Source: Actinobacteria bacterium UBA2279
Lineage (GTDB): Bacteria; Actinomycetota; Coriobacteriia; Anaerosomatales; Anaerosomataceae
Length of the DNA: 64,000 nt
NCBI GenBank assembly: GCA_002347365.1
Contig: DDWT01000014.1
Coordinates: 35,404-99,403, forward strand
Reading direction: 5' to 3'
This document shows, one piece after another, positions 51,638-60,503 of this stretch (positions within the stretch are counted from its first letter, which is position 1; each line of letters starts with the position of its first letter). Under the pieces are notes generated by a model. The model saw only the letters and a list, made by a program, of their open reading frames with translations. It searched no databases and had not been told where the DNA came from. The translations under genes were made by a program, and so were the position numbers.

Positions 51638-53012
51638 GCCCGTCTGGACTCGCGTAATCCGGGTGGTTGCCATCTTCGTCGGCATGATCGCCCTGTTCAT
51701 CGTGTTGATGACACTGGTCTACTCACTGCCGCAGGACGGCATCATCGCCAACGCTGCCGATTCGGTCGTGGTCATGCTCGATGAGGGCATGTATCCTACC
51801 CGGATCCTTGATGACAACAGCTACAGACTCGACAACTACACCGACGCATTGATGATGGACATCGCGGTGCGGGATACAGAACAGTCCGCATTCGTCTCCT
51901 CTGTGGCGAACATCCATGACAATGCATTGAGGGCGGGCAATGCGGTCGACCCGCTCCTTAGCCTTGCTGCCACCGCGGTGGGGCAACGGCAGTCTCCCGC
52001 TCCGTACGCATACTACTGGCATGGGTATCAGGTGGCGTTGAGGCCTGCGCTCATGGTGCTCGACTACACGCAGATACGGTATCTGAACATGCTGCTGCTC
52101 ACGCTGCTGGTCGCCTTCGTTGTGGCGGGACTGAAGCGCGATGCCGGCGGCGTCGCTGCCGGTGTGTTCGTGCTTGCCCTGGCCATCACGGGTTATCTGA
52201 TCGTGCCGATGTCGCTGCAGTACTCCAATATGACGTATCTGACGCTCGTGGCGACCCTCGCTCTGATGCTGATGCTTCGTGCGGGTACGTTTCAGCGGTT
52301 CACCATGGAGTTCTTCCTGGTCGTCGGAATGCTGACGTCCTTCTTCGACCTGCTGACGACCCCGCTGCTGACGCTGTGTATGCCGCTTGCGGTGTTGCTC
52401 ATCATCACATCGAAGTCGAAGACCAAGCCACTGAGCGCCTACATCTACCTCACAGCAAGGCTCAGTGCGGTCTGGGTCATAGGCTACGTCGGCGCATGGG
52501 TCGCGAAGTGGGTGCTGGCTACGGTCGTGCTTCCGGGGGACTGGATCACACTCGCTGTGAAACAGGTGCTGTTCCGCACGGGTATGGACGGCGGCACTGC
52601 AGGCCCGGTCGCGGCCATCGTTCAGAATCTGACGCGACTCGTCCCCACGGCGGCCGTCGGGACGCTGATGATCGTAGCGGGCATCGTCGTGCTGATCCTG
52701 GTCGTGCGTTTTCGCCGGCCCACAGATGAGGTCAAGCGTGCCGCTATCCCGATGATTCTCGCGCCGTTGCCGTATGCGTGGTTCGTGGTGGCCAACAACC
52801 ACTCGTCGATCCATTCATGGTTCACCTACCGGATCCAGCTCGTGACCGTGTTCACGGTGGCCTACTTCCTGCTGTCGATGTTGGATATGGACCGCGTAAG
52901 AGCGGCGTACTCCCGGGCGGTCCTGCGTTCGCCTGAGCCGGTTCCAGGCGAGGGTCGACTCGCTGCGGGACCGGAGGACGACCCGGGTGCGCCCGAGCAT
53001 GAACTGATGTAG
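51624..53012 (+). CDS. Polytopic membrane protein, tandem paralogue 2
   Basis: 462 residues, clearly homologous to the preceding protein along its full length (shared YAYYWHGYQVALRPALM, VKQVLFRTGMDG and NNHSSIHSWFTYRIQLV segments). It overlaps paralogue 1 by 14 bases. The DNA coding for the first membrane helix is identical in the two genes over 82 bases, although the rest has diverged. Role not known; probably part of a cell-surface glycan step with the GT2 gene. A strong hairpin follows its stop. Confidence 0.7.
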   Translation: MASSEPVWTRVIRVVAIFVGMIALFIVLMTLVYSLPQDGIIANAADSVVVMLDEGMYPTRILDDNSYRLDNYTDALMMDIAVRDTEQSAFVSSVANIHDNALRAGNAVDPLLSLAATAVGQRQSPAPYAYYWHGYQVALRPALMVLDYTQIRYLNMLLLTLLVAFVVAGLKRDAGGVAAGVFVLALAITGYLIVPMSLQYSNMTYLTLVATLALMLMLRAGTFQRFTMEFFLVVGMLTSFFDLLTTPLLTLCMPLAVLLIITSKSKTKPLSAYIYLTARLSAVWVIGYVGAWVAKWVLATVVLPGDWITLAVKQVLFRTGMDGGTAGPVAAIVQNLTRLVPTAAVGTLMIVAGIVVLILVVRFRRPTDEVKRAAIPMILAPLPYAWFVVANNHSSIHSWFTYRIQLVTVFTVAYFLLSMLDMDRVRAAYSRAVLRSPEPVPGEGRLAAGPEDDPGAPEHELM

Positions 53013-53057
53013 CATGGCTGTCCGCCCCGGTGTGAAGATCCCGGGGGTGGCCATGCT
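53012..53057 (+). terminator. Hairpin terminator after the membrane protein pair
   Basis: AGCATGGC (53012-53019) pairs perfectly with GCCATGCT (53050-53057). An inner CCCCGG/CCGGGG stem extends the hairpin. It begins within the stop codon of paralogue 2 and separates that operon from ahbD. Confidence 0.6.
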
Positions 53058-53116
53058 TCTGAATATGGTCGACCCCCGTCCTTCAGCGGGCGGAAACGGA
53101 AGAAGGGTCTGCAGAC

Positions 53117-54433
53117 ATGGCTGACAACGTAAGGAATGCTGACGCGCGTCCTGATCTGGAGCTCGAGGAGCAGTTCGGAGACGACCGTCCGACGATAGAC
53201 GAGCAGGAGATGGCCGAGGCCGAGAAGGGCTGCCGGCAGGCCGCCGTGGGAATCCCCCTGGCTGGCCACCCCGGTGGACATCCAGGCGGCACGCAACGCC
53301 ATGGCGGCGCGCGGTCGATGGGCTTTCGGCCCGGCGGCGGTGAGGCCGCTGCTGCCTACGAGGCGCGCACCGGCATCCAGGCGCCGCGCATTATCGCCTG
53401 GGAGATCACCCGCTCCTGCAACCTGAGCTGCGCCCACTGCCGCGCGGCAGCCGAGTTCGGCGCCTACGAGGGCGAGCTGACCCTCGATGAGATCAAGCGC
53501 AACATCGACGACATCGTGACGATCACGAACCCGATAATCATCCTTACCGGCGGCGAACCGCTGATGCGCCCAGACATCTGGGAGATCATCGACTACGCGC
53601 ACGAGAAGGGCGCCATGCCGGTGATCGGCACCAACGCCACACTCATCACCGACGACATAGCGGCGAAGATGGCCGAGCACAGGATCCCGCGTATCTCGGT
53701 CAGTGTCGATTTCCCGACCGCGGAAGAGCACGACGCGTTCCGCGGGCAGGTGGGGTGCTTCGACAAGACGATCGAGGGCATCAAGATCGCCAAGCGCCAC
53801 GGCGTGGGCGTGCAGATCAACATGACGGTCACGACGCTCAACTACAAGAAGGTCGAGGATGTCCACGACCTGGCCGAATCGCTCGGCGTGGATGCGTTCC
53901 ACATCTTCATGCTGGTGCCCACGGGCCGCGGCGAAGACCTGCTCGACAAGGAACTTCCGCCGGAGGATTACGAGGCCGTGCTCGAGTGGGCGTACGAGCG
54001 TCAGAAGACGTCGCCGCTCCACTTCAAGCCCACCGATGCGCCGCACTACTACCGCATCATCCGCCAGAAGGCGAAAGCCGAGGGCAAGAAGGTCACCCGC
54101 GAGGAGTACGGACTCGACGCGATGACGCGCGGGTGTCTCGGCGGTATCACGTTCTGCTTCATCAGCCACACGGGCGACATCCAGCCGTGCGGGTATTTCG
54201 ACATGCAACTGGGCAACGTGAAGAGCCGTCCGTTCTCGCAGATCTGGACCGAATCGAAGGTCTTCAACGAGCTGCGTGACTACTCCCTGCTCAAGGGCAA
54301 GTGCGGTGCTTGTGAGTACAAGGCGGTGTGCGGCGGTTGCCGTGCGCGTGCACTGAGTGTGACCGGCGACTATCTCGCCGAAGAGCCGTACTGTGTGTAT
54401 GTGCCGAAGTCGATGCGCGGGGAGTGTGACTAG
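53117..54433 (+). CDS. ahbD: Heme b synthase AhbD (radical SAM)
   Basis: 438 residues. The motif RIIAWEITRSCNLSCAHCR gives the radical SAM cysteines C101, C105 and C108. A C-terminal SPASM-type region binds a second cluster (ITFCFISHTGDIQPCGYF, KCGACEYKAVCGGCRARAL, PYCVYVP). AhbD decarboxylates the two propionates of Fe-coproporphyrin III to vinyls, giving heme b. The ~88 residues before the core are acidic and then Gly/His-rich (GHPGGHPGG), unlike the core. It is coupled to the ahbA-ahbB gene. Confidence 0.93.
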   Translation: MADNVRNADARPDLELEEQFGDDRPTIDEQEMAEAEKGCRQAAVGIPLAGHPGGHPGGTQRHGGARSMGFRPGGGEAAAAYEARTGIQAPRIIAWEITRSCNLSCAHCRAAAEFGAYEGELTLDEIKRNIDDIVTITNPIIILTGGEPLMRPDIWEIIDYAHEKGAMPVIGTNATLITDDIAAKMAEHRIPRISVSVDFPTAEEHDAFRGQVGCFDKTIEGIKIAKRHGVGVQINMTVTTLNYKKVEDVHDLAESLGVDAFHIFMLVPTGRGEDLLDKELPPEDYEAVLEWAYERQKTSPLHFKPTDAPHYYRIIRQKAKAEGKKVTREEYGLDAMTRGCLGGITFCFISHTGDIQPCGYFDMQLGNVKSRPFSQIWTESKVFNELRDYSLLKGKCGACEYKAVCGGCRARALSVTGDYLAEEPYCVYVPKSMRGECD

Positions 54434-54437
54434 CGTA

Positions 54438-55457
54438 GTGGCATCACTCGTCGAACTCACAGAACTCGATCGCCGGGTCATCTCGACCATCCAGGCCGCC
54501 TTCCCGATCAAGGCGCGCCCCTACGCCGTCCTTGCCGAGGACCTCGGCTCGACGGAATCCGACGTGCTCGTGTCGGTCAAACACATGAAGGCGGAAGGTG
54601 TCATCCGGCGTATCGGCGCCATCTTCGACTCCCATCGTCTCGGCTACCGGAGCACTCTGTGTGCGATCGCGGTACCCGAGGAGCGCGTTGATGATGTGGC
54701 CGCCCTCATCGGCGAGTATCACAACGTCACACACAACTACGAGCGCGAGGACCGCTATAACGTGTGGTTCACGCTCATCGCCCCCTCGCAGGCGCGTATC
54801 GACGCGATACTCGATGAGATCGCCGAGAAGACCGGCATCGATGACATCCTCAACCTGCCGGCGATCCGGCTCTTCAAGATCAAGGTGGACTTCGACCTCA
54901 CCGGCGAGCGCGAGCAGCGCATCGAGGCGCCGCCCATCGTCAAGCCTGCGGAGATCGAGCCGGTGCATTTCAATCGCGAGGAGAAGGCACTGGCTCGCCT
55001 GCTTCAGGCCGACCTGCCTCTCGTCGAGCATCCCTTCGCAGCCATTGCGCGCATCTTGCTCGAGTGTGGCTACGACGTGGACGAGTCATGGGTGCTCGAG
55101 CGTACGGCTGCATGGGTCGATTCGAAGGTCGTTCGCCGATTCGGCGCCGCCATCAAGCATCACAAGACGGGCTTCTCGGCCAACGCCATGGGCGTCTGGA
55201 GCTGCGGAGAAGAGCGCGTCGAGGAGGTCGGGCGGATCATGGCGTCCTTCAAGGAGGTCAGCCACTGCTACCAGCGTCCAACGACCCCGACATGGCCGGC
55301 GAATCTGTACACGATGATCCACGGTCGTACCCGCGCGGAGGTCGAATCCGTCGCCGCGCGGATCCACGAGGCCACCGGGCTTGAGACGCCGAGGCTGCTG
55401 TACTCCGTCCGGGAGTTCAAGAAGGCCTCTATGAAGTACTTTGCCGAGGGAGACTAG
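54438..55457 (+). CDS. ahbA-ahbB: Fused siroheme decarboxylase AhbA-AhbB
   Basis: About 339 residues made of two Lrp/AsnC-like units. The first (~1-155) has an HTH-like region and the AhbA motif HNYEREDRYNVWFTL. The second (~180-339) has the AhbB motif SHCYQRPTTPTWPANLYTMIHG. AhbA and AhbB normally are separate proteins that form a heterodimer and remove the two acetate carboxyls at C12 and C18 of siroheme. Here they are one chain. The GTG start is uncertain (54438 or 54426). It follows ahbD closely and is 8 bases upstream of hemL. Confidence 0.9.
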   Translation: MASLVELTELDRRVISTIQAAFPIKARPYAVLAEDLGSTESDVLVSVKHMKAEGVIRRIGAIFDSHRLGYRSTLCAIAVPEERVDDVAALIGEYHNVTHNYEREDRYNVWFTLIAPSQARIDAILDEIAEKTGIDDILNLPAIRLFKIKVDFDLTGEREQRIEAPPIVKPAEIEPVHFNREEKALARLLQADLPLVEHPFAAIARILLECGYDVDESWVLERTAAWVDSKVVRRFGAAIKHHKTGFSANAMGVWSCGEERVEEVGRIMASFKEVSHCYQRPTTPTWPANLYTMIHGRTRAEVESVAARIHEATGLETPRLLYSVREFKKASMKYFAEGD

Positions 55458-55465
55458 GAGTCCTC

Positions 55466-56749
55466 ATGCACAACGATCGCTCTCGTGAGCTGTTCGCCCA
55501 GTCCCGCCGCCTCATTCCGGGCGGGGTCAACTCGCCCGTGCGTGCGTTCAAGAGCGTGGGGGCTGACCCGATCTTCTACGAGCGCGCCAAAGGGTCGCAC
55601 GTGTGGGATGCGGACGGCAACGAGTATGTCGATTTCGTCGCCTCCTGGGGCCCGATGATCCTGGGGCACGCACCTGAGGTCGTGTTGGACGCGGTTCGCG
55701 CGCAACTCGACAAGGGCACCAGCTTCGGCGCGCCTACCGAGATAGAACTCAAGATGGCCGAGGCGGTCTGTGCCGCTGTGCCGTCGATCGAGGAAGTCCG
55801 CATGGTCTCCTCGGGCACCGAGGCCACCATGAGCGCTATCCGCCTCGCGCGCGGCTACACCGGCCGGGAGAAGTTCATCAAGTTCGACGGCGACTACCAC
55901 GGCCACAGCGACGCACTGCTGGTCGCGGCGGGAAGCGGGCTTGTGACGCTCGGCATTCCCTCTACGCCCGGCGTCACGAAGGGTGCGGCGGCCGACACCG
56001 TCGTGCTGCCCTACAACGACCTCGAGGCCGTACGCTCGACGCTGGCCGAGATAGGCGAGCAGGTCGCGGCTATCATCCTCGAGCCGATCGCCGGCAACAT
56101 GGGCGTCGTACCGCCCGCCGAAGGCTTCCTGGCGGGACTGCGCGCGCTGTGCGATGAGCACGGGGTCGTGCTCATCTTCGACGAGGTCATCTCGGGTTTT
56201 CGCGTGGCGCTCGGCGGTGCGCAGGAGCGCTACGGTGTCACCCCCGATCTGACCACGCTCGGCAAGATCATCGGCGGAGGCTTCCCGGTGGGCGCCTTCG
56301 GCGGCAGGCGCGAGATCATGGAGTGTCTGGCGCCCGTCGGCCCCGTCTACCAGGCGGGAACCCTCTCGGGCAACCCGGTGGCGATGGTCGCCGGGCTGGC
56401 GCTTCTCGGCGAGCTGTCGAAACCGGGCGTCTACGACGAGCTTGAGCGCAAGGGCGCGCGCCTGGAAGCCGGTCTCCGTGCGGCGGTCGAGAGCGCCGGG
56501 ATCGAGGCGTATCTGACGCGCGTCGGCTCGATGGCGTGCATGTTCTTCACGCGCGGACCTGTCACTGACTGGACGAGCGCGGCGACGAGCGACACCGAAC
56601 GCTACGCGCGCTACTTCAAAGGAATGCTGGAGCGCGGTATCACTCTTGCGCCGAGCCAGTTCGAGGCGACGTTCGTGGGGTTGGCGCATAGTGATGACGA
56701 CATCGACGCGATGACGGACGCGGCAGGAGAAGTCCTCCGGTCGTTGTAG
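55466..56749 (+). CDS. hemL: Glutamate-1-semialdehyde 2,1-aminomutase
   Basis: PLP enzyme making 5-aminolevulinate from glutamate-1-semialdehyde, the product of HemA. 427 residues. GGVNSPVRAFKSVG at the N-terminus, SSGTEATMSAIRLARG, the FDEVISGFR aspartate and the PLP lysine K267 in TTLGKIIGGGFPVGAFGG are present. AGGAGTC precedes the ATG. It is the last gene of the heme region. Confidence 0.96.
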   Translation: MHNDRSRELFAQSRRLIPGGVNSPVRAFKSVGADPIFYERAKGSHVWDADGNEYVDFVASWGPMILGHAPEVVLDAVRAQLDKGTSFGAPTEIELKMAEAVCAAVPSIEEVRMVSSGTEATMSAIRLARGYTGREKFIKFDGDYHGHSDALLVAAGSGLVTLGIPSTPGVTKGAAADTVVLPYNDLEAVRSTLAEIGEQVAAIILEPIAGNMGVVPPAEGFLAGLRALCDEHGVVLIFDEVISGFRVALGGAQERYGVTPDLTTLGKIIGGGFPVGAFGGRREIMECLAPVGPVYQAGTLSGNPVAMVAGLALLGELSKPGVYDELERKGARLEAGLRAAVESAGIEAYLTRVGSMACMFFTRGPVTDWTSAATSDTERYARYFKGMLERGITLAPSQFEATFVGLAHSDDDIDAMTDAAGEVLRSL

Positions 56750-56820
56750 TACCCTGGAGAGCGTTGTCTCTGTCGAGGCGGCGCCTCTCGTCGATAGGCG
56801 ATCGCGATACGGGGGTCTAC

Positions 56821-57675
56821 ATGAAAGCCATCATTCCGGCCGCGGGTCTTGGGACACGCTTCCTGCCGGCCACCAAAGCTCAGCCCAAAGAGATGCTGCC
56901 GGTCGTCGGCAAGCCGGTCATCCAGTACGTGGTGGAAGAGGCTGTTGCGGCGGGTGTCTCGGACATATTGCTCATCACCGGTCGCGGTAAGCGTGCGATC
57001 GAGGACCACTTCGACCGCTCACTTGAGCTCGAGGATCTGCTCGAGCGTTCGGGCAACACCGACAAGCTTCGCCAGGTGCGCGCTATCTCCGAGCTGGCTG
57101 AGGTGTTCTACGTTCGCCAGAAGCGACCTCGCGGCCTCGGCCACGCGGTGCTGTGCGGTGCAGCTCATACCGGCACTGAGCCGTTCTTCGTGCTTCTCGG
57201 CGACGTTCTTGTGCCGAAGAACGACTGTTTGCCACGACTGCGAGAGGTTCACGAGAAGTACGGCGCCTCCGTTCTGGCAGTCACGCCGGTGGAGCAGCAG
57301 TACGTCAGCCGCTACGGCGTGATCGCCGGCGTTGAGGTTGAGCCCGGCGTGTGGAAGCTCCAGGACCTGGTCGAGAAGCCGTCGGTCAACGAGGCGCCGA
57401 GCAACCTGGCGATCTTCGGCCGCTACCTGTTGACGCCGAAGATCATGGAGATCCTGCCCAAGATCGAGCCCGGGCGGGGCGATGAGATCCAGTTGACCGA
57501 CGCGCTGCGACAGCTGCTGCGCTCGGAAGACATCTACGCGGTCACGATGGATTGTCACGGCTACGACACCGGCAACGTGCTCTCGTGGCTTGATGCGAAC
57601 ATTCGTCTCGCGCTGGAGACCGAAGAATACGGAGCGGCGCTGCGGGACATCCTCGAGGAGATACTCGAGGGGTAA
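56821..57675 (+). CDS. galU: UTP-glucose-1-phosphate uridylyltransferase
   Basis: Makes UDP-glucose. 284 residues. The nucleotidyltransferase motif AAGLGTRFLPATKAQPKEMLPV is at the N-terminus, with the FVLLGDVLVP metal site and VEKPSVNEAPSNLAIFGRYLL later. ATG at 56821; an upstream in-frame extension to 56764 lacks family similarity. It starts the surface-sugar region and is followed after 12 bases by rfbF. Confidence 0.95.
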   Translation: MKAIIPAAGLGTRFLPATKAQPKEMLPVVGKPVIQYVVEEAVAAGVSDILLITGRGKRAIEDHFDRSLELEDLLERSGNTDKLRQVRAISELAEVFYVRQKRPRGLGHAVLCGAAHTGTEPFFVLLGDVLVPKNDCLPRLREVHEKYGASVLAVTPVEQQYVSRYGVIAGVEVEPGVWKLQDLVEKPSVNEAPSNLAIFGRYLLTPKIMEILPKIEPGRGDEIQLTDALRQLLRSEDIYAVTMDCHGYDTGNVLSWLDANIRLALETEEYGAALRDILEEILEG

Positions 57676-57687
57676 GGGAGCTGAAGG

Positions 57688-58455
57688 GTGAAGGTCGTCA
57701 TACTTGCCGGTGGACTAGGAACCCGGCTCTCCGAAGAGACTGCGGTGCGGCCCAAGCCGATGGCTGAGATCGGCGATAAGCCGATTCTCTGGCACATCAT
57801 GAAGACATACAGCCACCACGGCTTCAACGACTTCGTGGTCTGTCTCGGCTACAAGGGCTACATGATCAAGGAATACTTCTCGAACTACTTCCTCCACAAC
57901 TGTGATGTCACGTTTGACATGCGCACGAATGAGATGTCGGTGCACCAGAACGTGAACGAGCCGTGGAAGGTCACGCTTGTAGACACCGGCGCCGATACGA
58001 TGACGGGTGGTCGGGTGAAGCGAATCCAGCCATACGTCAACGATGAGACCTTCATGCTGACCTATGGCGATGGGGTTGCGAATATCGATATCACGGCGCT
58101 GGTCCAGTTCCACAGGGCGCATGGCAAGGCCGCGACGATCACGGCGGTACAGCCGCTCGGCAGGTTTGGCGCGCTGAACCTGGACGGTGAGCGCGTGCGC
58201 TCGTTCCGTGAGAAACCACTGGGCGACGGTGATTGGATCAACGGCGGCTTCATGGTGTTCGAGCCGAGCGTGTTCGATCGCATCGAGGGCGACGACACCG
58301 TGCTTGAGCGAGAGCCATTGCGGTCGCTGGCTGCAGACGACGCGCTTCGCGCCTACGTGCACGAGGACTTCTGGCAGCCGATGGACACGTTGCGGGACAA
58401 GATGGCCCTTGAGGCGCTATGGCTGTCGGGCGAGGCGCCGTGGAAGGTGTGGTGA
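57688..58455 (+). CDS. rfbF: Glucose-1-phosphate cytidylyltransferase
   Basis: Makes CDP-glucose from CTP and glucose-1-phosphate. 255 residues, the standard RfbF length. The motif MKVVILAGGLGTRLSEETA and the family-specific KPMAEIGDKPILWHIMK are clear, as are YGDGVANIDI and GDWINGGFMVFEP. GTG start with AAGGGAG seven bases upstream. It overlaps rfbG by 4 bases, the normal pairing for CDP-deoxysugar synthesis. Confidence 0.95.
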   Translation: MKVVILAGGLGTRLSEETAVRPKPMAEIGDKPILWHIMKTYSHHGFNDFVVCLGYKGYMIKEYFSNYFLHNCDVTFDMRTNEMSVHQNVNEPWKVTLVDTGADTMTGGRVKRIQPYVNDETFMLTYGDGVANIDITALVQFHRAHGKAATITAVQPLGRFGALNLDGERVRSFREKPLGDGDWINGGFMVFEPSVFDRIEGDDTVLEREPLRSLAADDALRAYVHEDFWQPMDTLRDKMALEALWLSGEAPWKVW

Positions 58456-59543
58456 CCGTGCCGGCATCGCTTTTCGGCGGCATCTTCGCCGGACGTCGCG
58501 TGCTCATCACCGGGCATACGGGCTTCAAAGGATCCTGGCTGGCGCTGTGGTTGTTGCAGCTGGGTGCCGAGGTGACGGGCTACGCGCTAGAGCCGGAAAC
58601 CACGCCATCCCTCTATGAAGCACTTGACCTTAGCCGGAACGTTGACAGCCGTATCGCCGACATTCGCGATCGCGACGCTCTAAACGATGTCGTCTCCGCT
58701 TGTCGGCCAGAGATCGTGCTGCATCTCGCGGCGCAGCCGCTGGTCCGACGCTCATACGCCCAGCCAGCCTACACGTTGGAGGTCAACGTCATAGGAACGG
58801 CGAACTTGCTTGAGGCGATCCGGACGTGTGATGAGACTCGAGTTCTCATAAATGTCACGACGGACAAGGTGTATGCGAATGACGAAGCCGGGGAGCCATT
58901 CAAGGAGAGTGACCGGCTTGGTGGTCGGGATGTCTACAGCGCGAGCAAGGCGTGCTCCGAGATCGTGACCTCGGCGTACAGGGATTCCTTCTTCGAGGCG
59001 GCGGAGCGGTCCGTGCGGATTGCCACCGCGCGAGCGGGGAACGTGGTCGGTGGCGGAGATTGGACGGCTGACCGCATCGTCCCCGACGTGGTTCGCGCGC
59101 TGTCCGAGGGTCGGCCGGTAACGGTCAGGAACCCAGGTGCGGTCCGTCCCTGGCAGCACGTGCTAGAGCCTCTTGCTGGCTACCTGACGTTGGCCCACCA
59201 CATGTGGGCTGCCGCAGACAACGCCATCGACGCGGTGAATTTCGGTCCGGATACCGGACAGCAGCGTACTGTTGCCGAGGTGGTGGAGCGTGCGATCGCG
59301 CGATGGGGAAGCGGATCATGGGTTGCTCCCGAGCTGGGGGGACAGCCGCACGAGGCAGGAGTGCTTCGACTCGATACGGGCCTGGCGCGCGAACTCTTGG
59401 CATGGTCACCAGTGTGGGGCTTCGACGCGACCGTCGATCGGACGATCTCATGGTATCGGGCGTACGGGACCGGCAGTTCGTCTGCGGAGGTCCTCTGTCT
59501 TGTGGATATCGCCGCCTACCTGGATGCCTTAGAAGTCCTCTGA
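58452..59543 (+). CDS. rfbG: CDP-glucose 4,6-dehydratase
   Basis: 363 residues. The NAD-binding motif ITGHTGFKGSWLALWL is diagnostic of RfbG. The catalytic Tyr/Lys are in DVYSASKACSE and the substrate motif is NVTTDKVYAND. It makes CDP-4-keto-6-deoxyglucose. The GTG at 58452 overlaps the rfbF stop. Its 3' end overlaps the convergent glycosyltransferase by 15 bases. rfbH (the dehydrase for 3,6-dideoxysugars) is not in the visible region. Confidence 0.94.
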   Translation: MTVPASLFGGIFAGRRVLITGHTGFKGSWLALWLLQLGAEVTGYALEPETTPSLYEALDLSRNVDSRIADIRDRDALNDVVSACRPEIVLHLAAQPLVRRSYAQPAYTLEVNVIGTANLLEAIRTCDETRVLINVTTDKVYANDEAGEPFKESDRLGGRDVYSASKACSEIVTSAYRDSFFEAAERSVRIATARAGNVVGGGDWTADRIVPDVVRALSEGRPVTVRNPGAVRPWQHVLEPLAGYLTLAHHMWAAADNAIDAVNFGPDTGQQRTVAEVVERAIARWGSGSWVAPELGGQPHEAGVLRLDTGLARELLAWSPVWGFDATVDRTISWYRAYGTGSSSAEVLCLVDIAAYLDALEVL

Positions 59544-60503
59544 ACGTTGTTCTCCGGGAGTCTCGCCAGGATCGATCGTGCGCTCGATGATGGTGTTCGG
59601 GCCACGCTTCACCTGTTTGTAGATTCGCCCGAGATACTCCCCGATGACCCCCAAGAAGAGCGCATTGAGGGTGATTCCGAGCATGATGAGGATCGTAGTA
59701 GTTGCGAATCCGGGAGGCCACTCCTGTCCAAACGCCAGGCGGCCCACAAGAAACGCTATGGAGCCGATCAGAGTCAAGAGCGCCACTATGAGTCCGATGT
59801 AGCTCGCCACTCTCAGGGGTATGATCGAGTGATTCAGAATCCCGTCGAGTGAAAGAGCGACCAGTCGGCGGAATGTGAACTTACTCTTCCCGGTCTTCCG
59901 CTCGGCTCGCTCGTAAGGGATGCCGATCTGGTCGAATCCCATTGCAGCGATCGTCCCACGGAGATACGGTTGAGCATCTTCAAGTCGGGCCAGAACGTCG
60001 ATGACTTTGCGATCGACAAGGCGGAAGTCACCGGCGTCGAGCTGCAGTGGGTCATCGCTCAGGAACGCAATCAGCCGATAGTATGCCCTGCGGGCCAGCG
60101 ACAGTATCGGGTTCTCGGGGCGTTTCGCCCGTACTCCATAGACCACCGCAGCACCCGCGACCCAATGTTCAACGAACACGGGGATGAGCTCAGGCGGATC
60201 CTGCAGGTCAGCATCGATCTGCACTGCAGCTGCGCCCCGGGATCGGCGGTACGCTTCCAGAATGGAGTGCTGAAAGCCGAAATCGCGTGAGAACCGAAAC
60301 GCCCTGATCCGGCTGTCCGTCGTCGCGATCTCGGTGATCACATCGAAAGTGGCGTCTGAGCTGTGATTGTCTGTGAATACGATCTCGAATTCGTATCCGT
60401 CACCCATCAATGCAAAAGTCTTTGACACGCGCGAATAGACTTCCCGTATGTTGTCCTGCTCGTTCATAACGGGCACGAGCACCGAGATCAGCTGTTTCGT
60501 CAT
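59529..60503 (-). CDS. Family 2 glycosyltransferase, polyprenyl-phosphate type (GtrB/ArnC-like)
   Basis: 324 residues. Its GT-A domain has SVLVPVMNEQDNIREVY, FTDNHSSDATFDVI and VQIDADLQDPPELIP with the DADLQDPP metal-site motif. The LVDRKVIDVLARL region and two C-terminal membrane helices (~235-295) follow. It likely moves a sugar from a nucleotide onto polyprenyl phosphate. It is the last of three overlapping minus-strand genes with a sugar reductase and a methyltransferase. Confidence 0.88.
   Translation of the reverse strand: MTKQLISVLVPVMNEQDNIREVYSRVSKTFALMGDGYEFEIVFTDNHSSDATFDVITEIATTDSRIRAFRFSRDFGFQHSILEAYRRSRGAAAVQIDADLQDPPELIPVFVEHWVAGAAVVYGVRAKRPENPILSLARRAYYRLIAFLSDDPLQLDAGDFRLVDRKVIDVLARLEDAQPYLRGTIAAMGFDQIGIPYERAERKTGKSKFTFRRLVALSLDGILNHSIIPLRVASYIGLIVALLTLIGSIAFLVGRLAFGQEWPPGFATTTILIMLGITLNALFLGVIGEYLGRIYKQVKRGPNTIIERTIDPGETPGEQRSEDF

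Noticed and set aside
52862..54511. 549-codon minus-strand ORF opposite ahbD
   Set aside because: Antisense shadow. The plus-strand radical SAM motifs are decisive.
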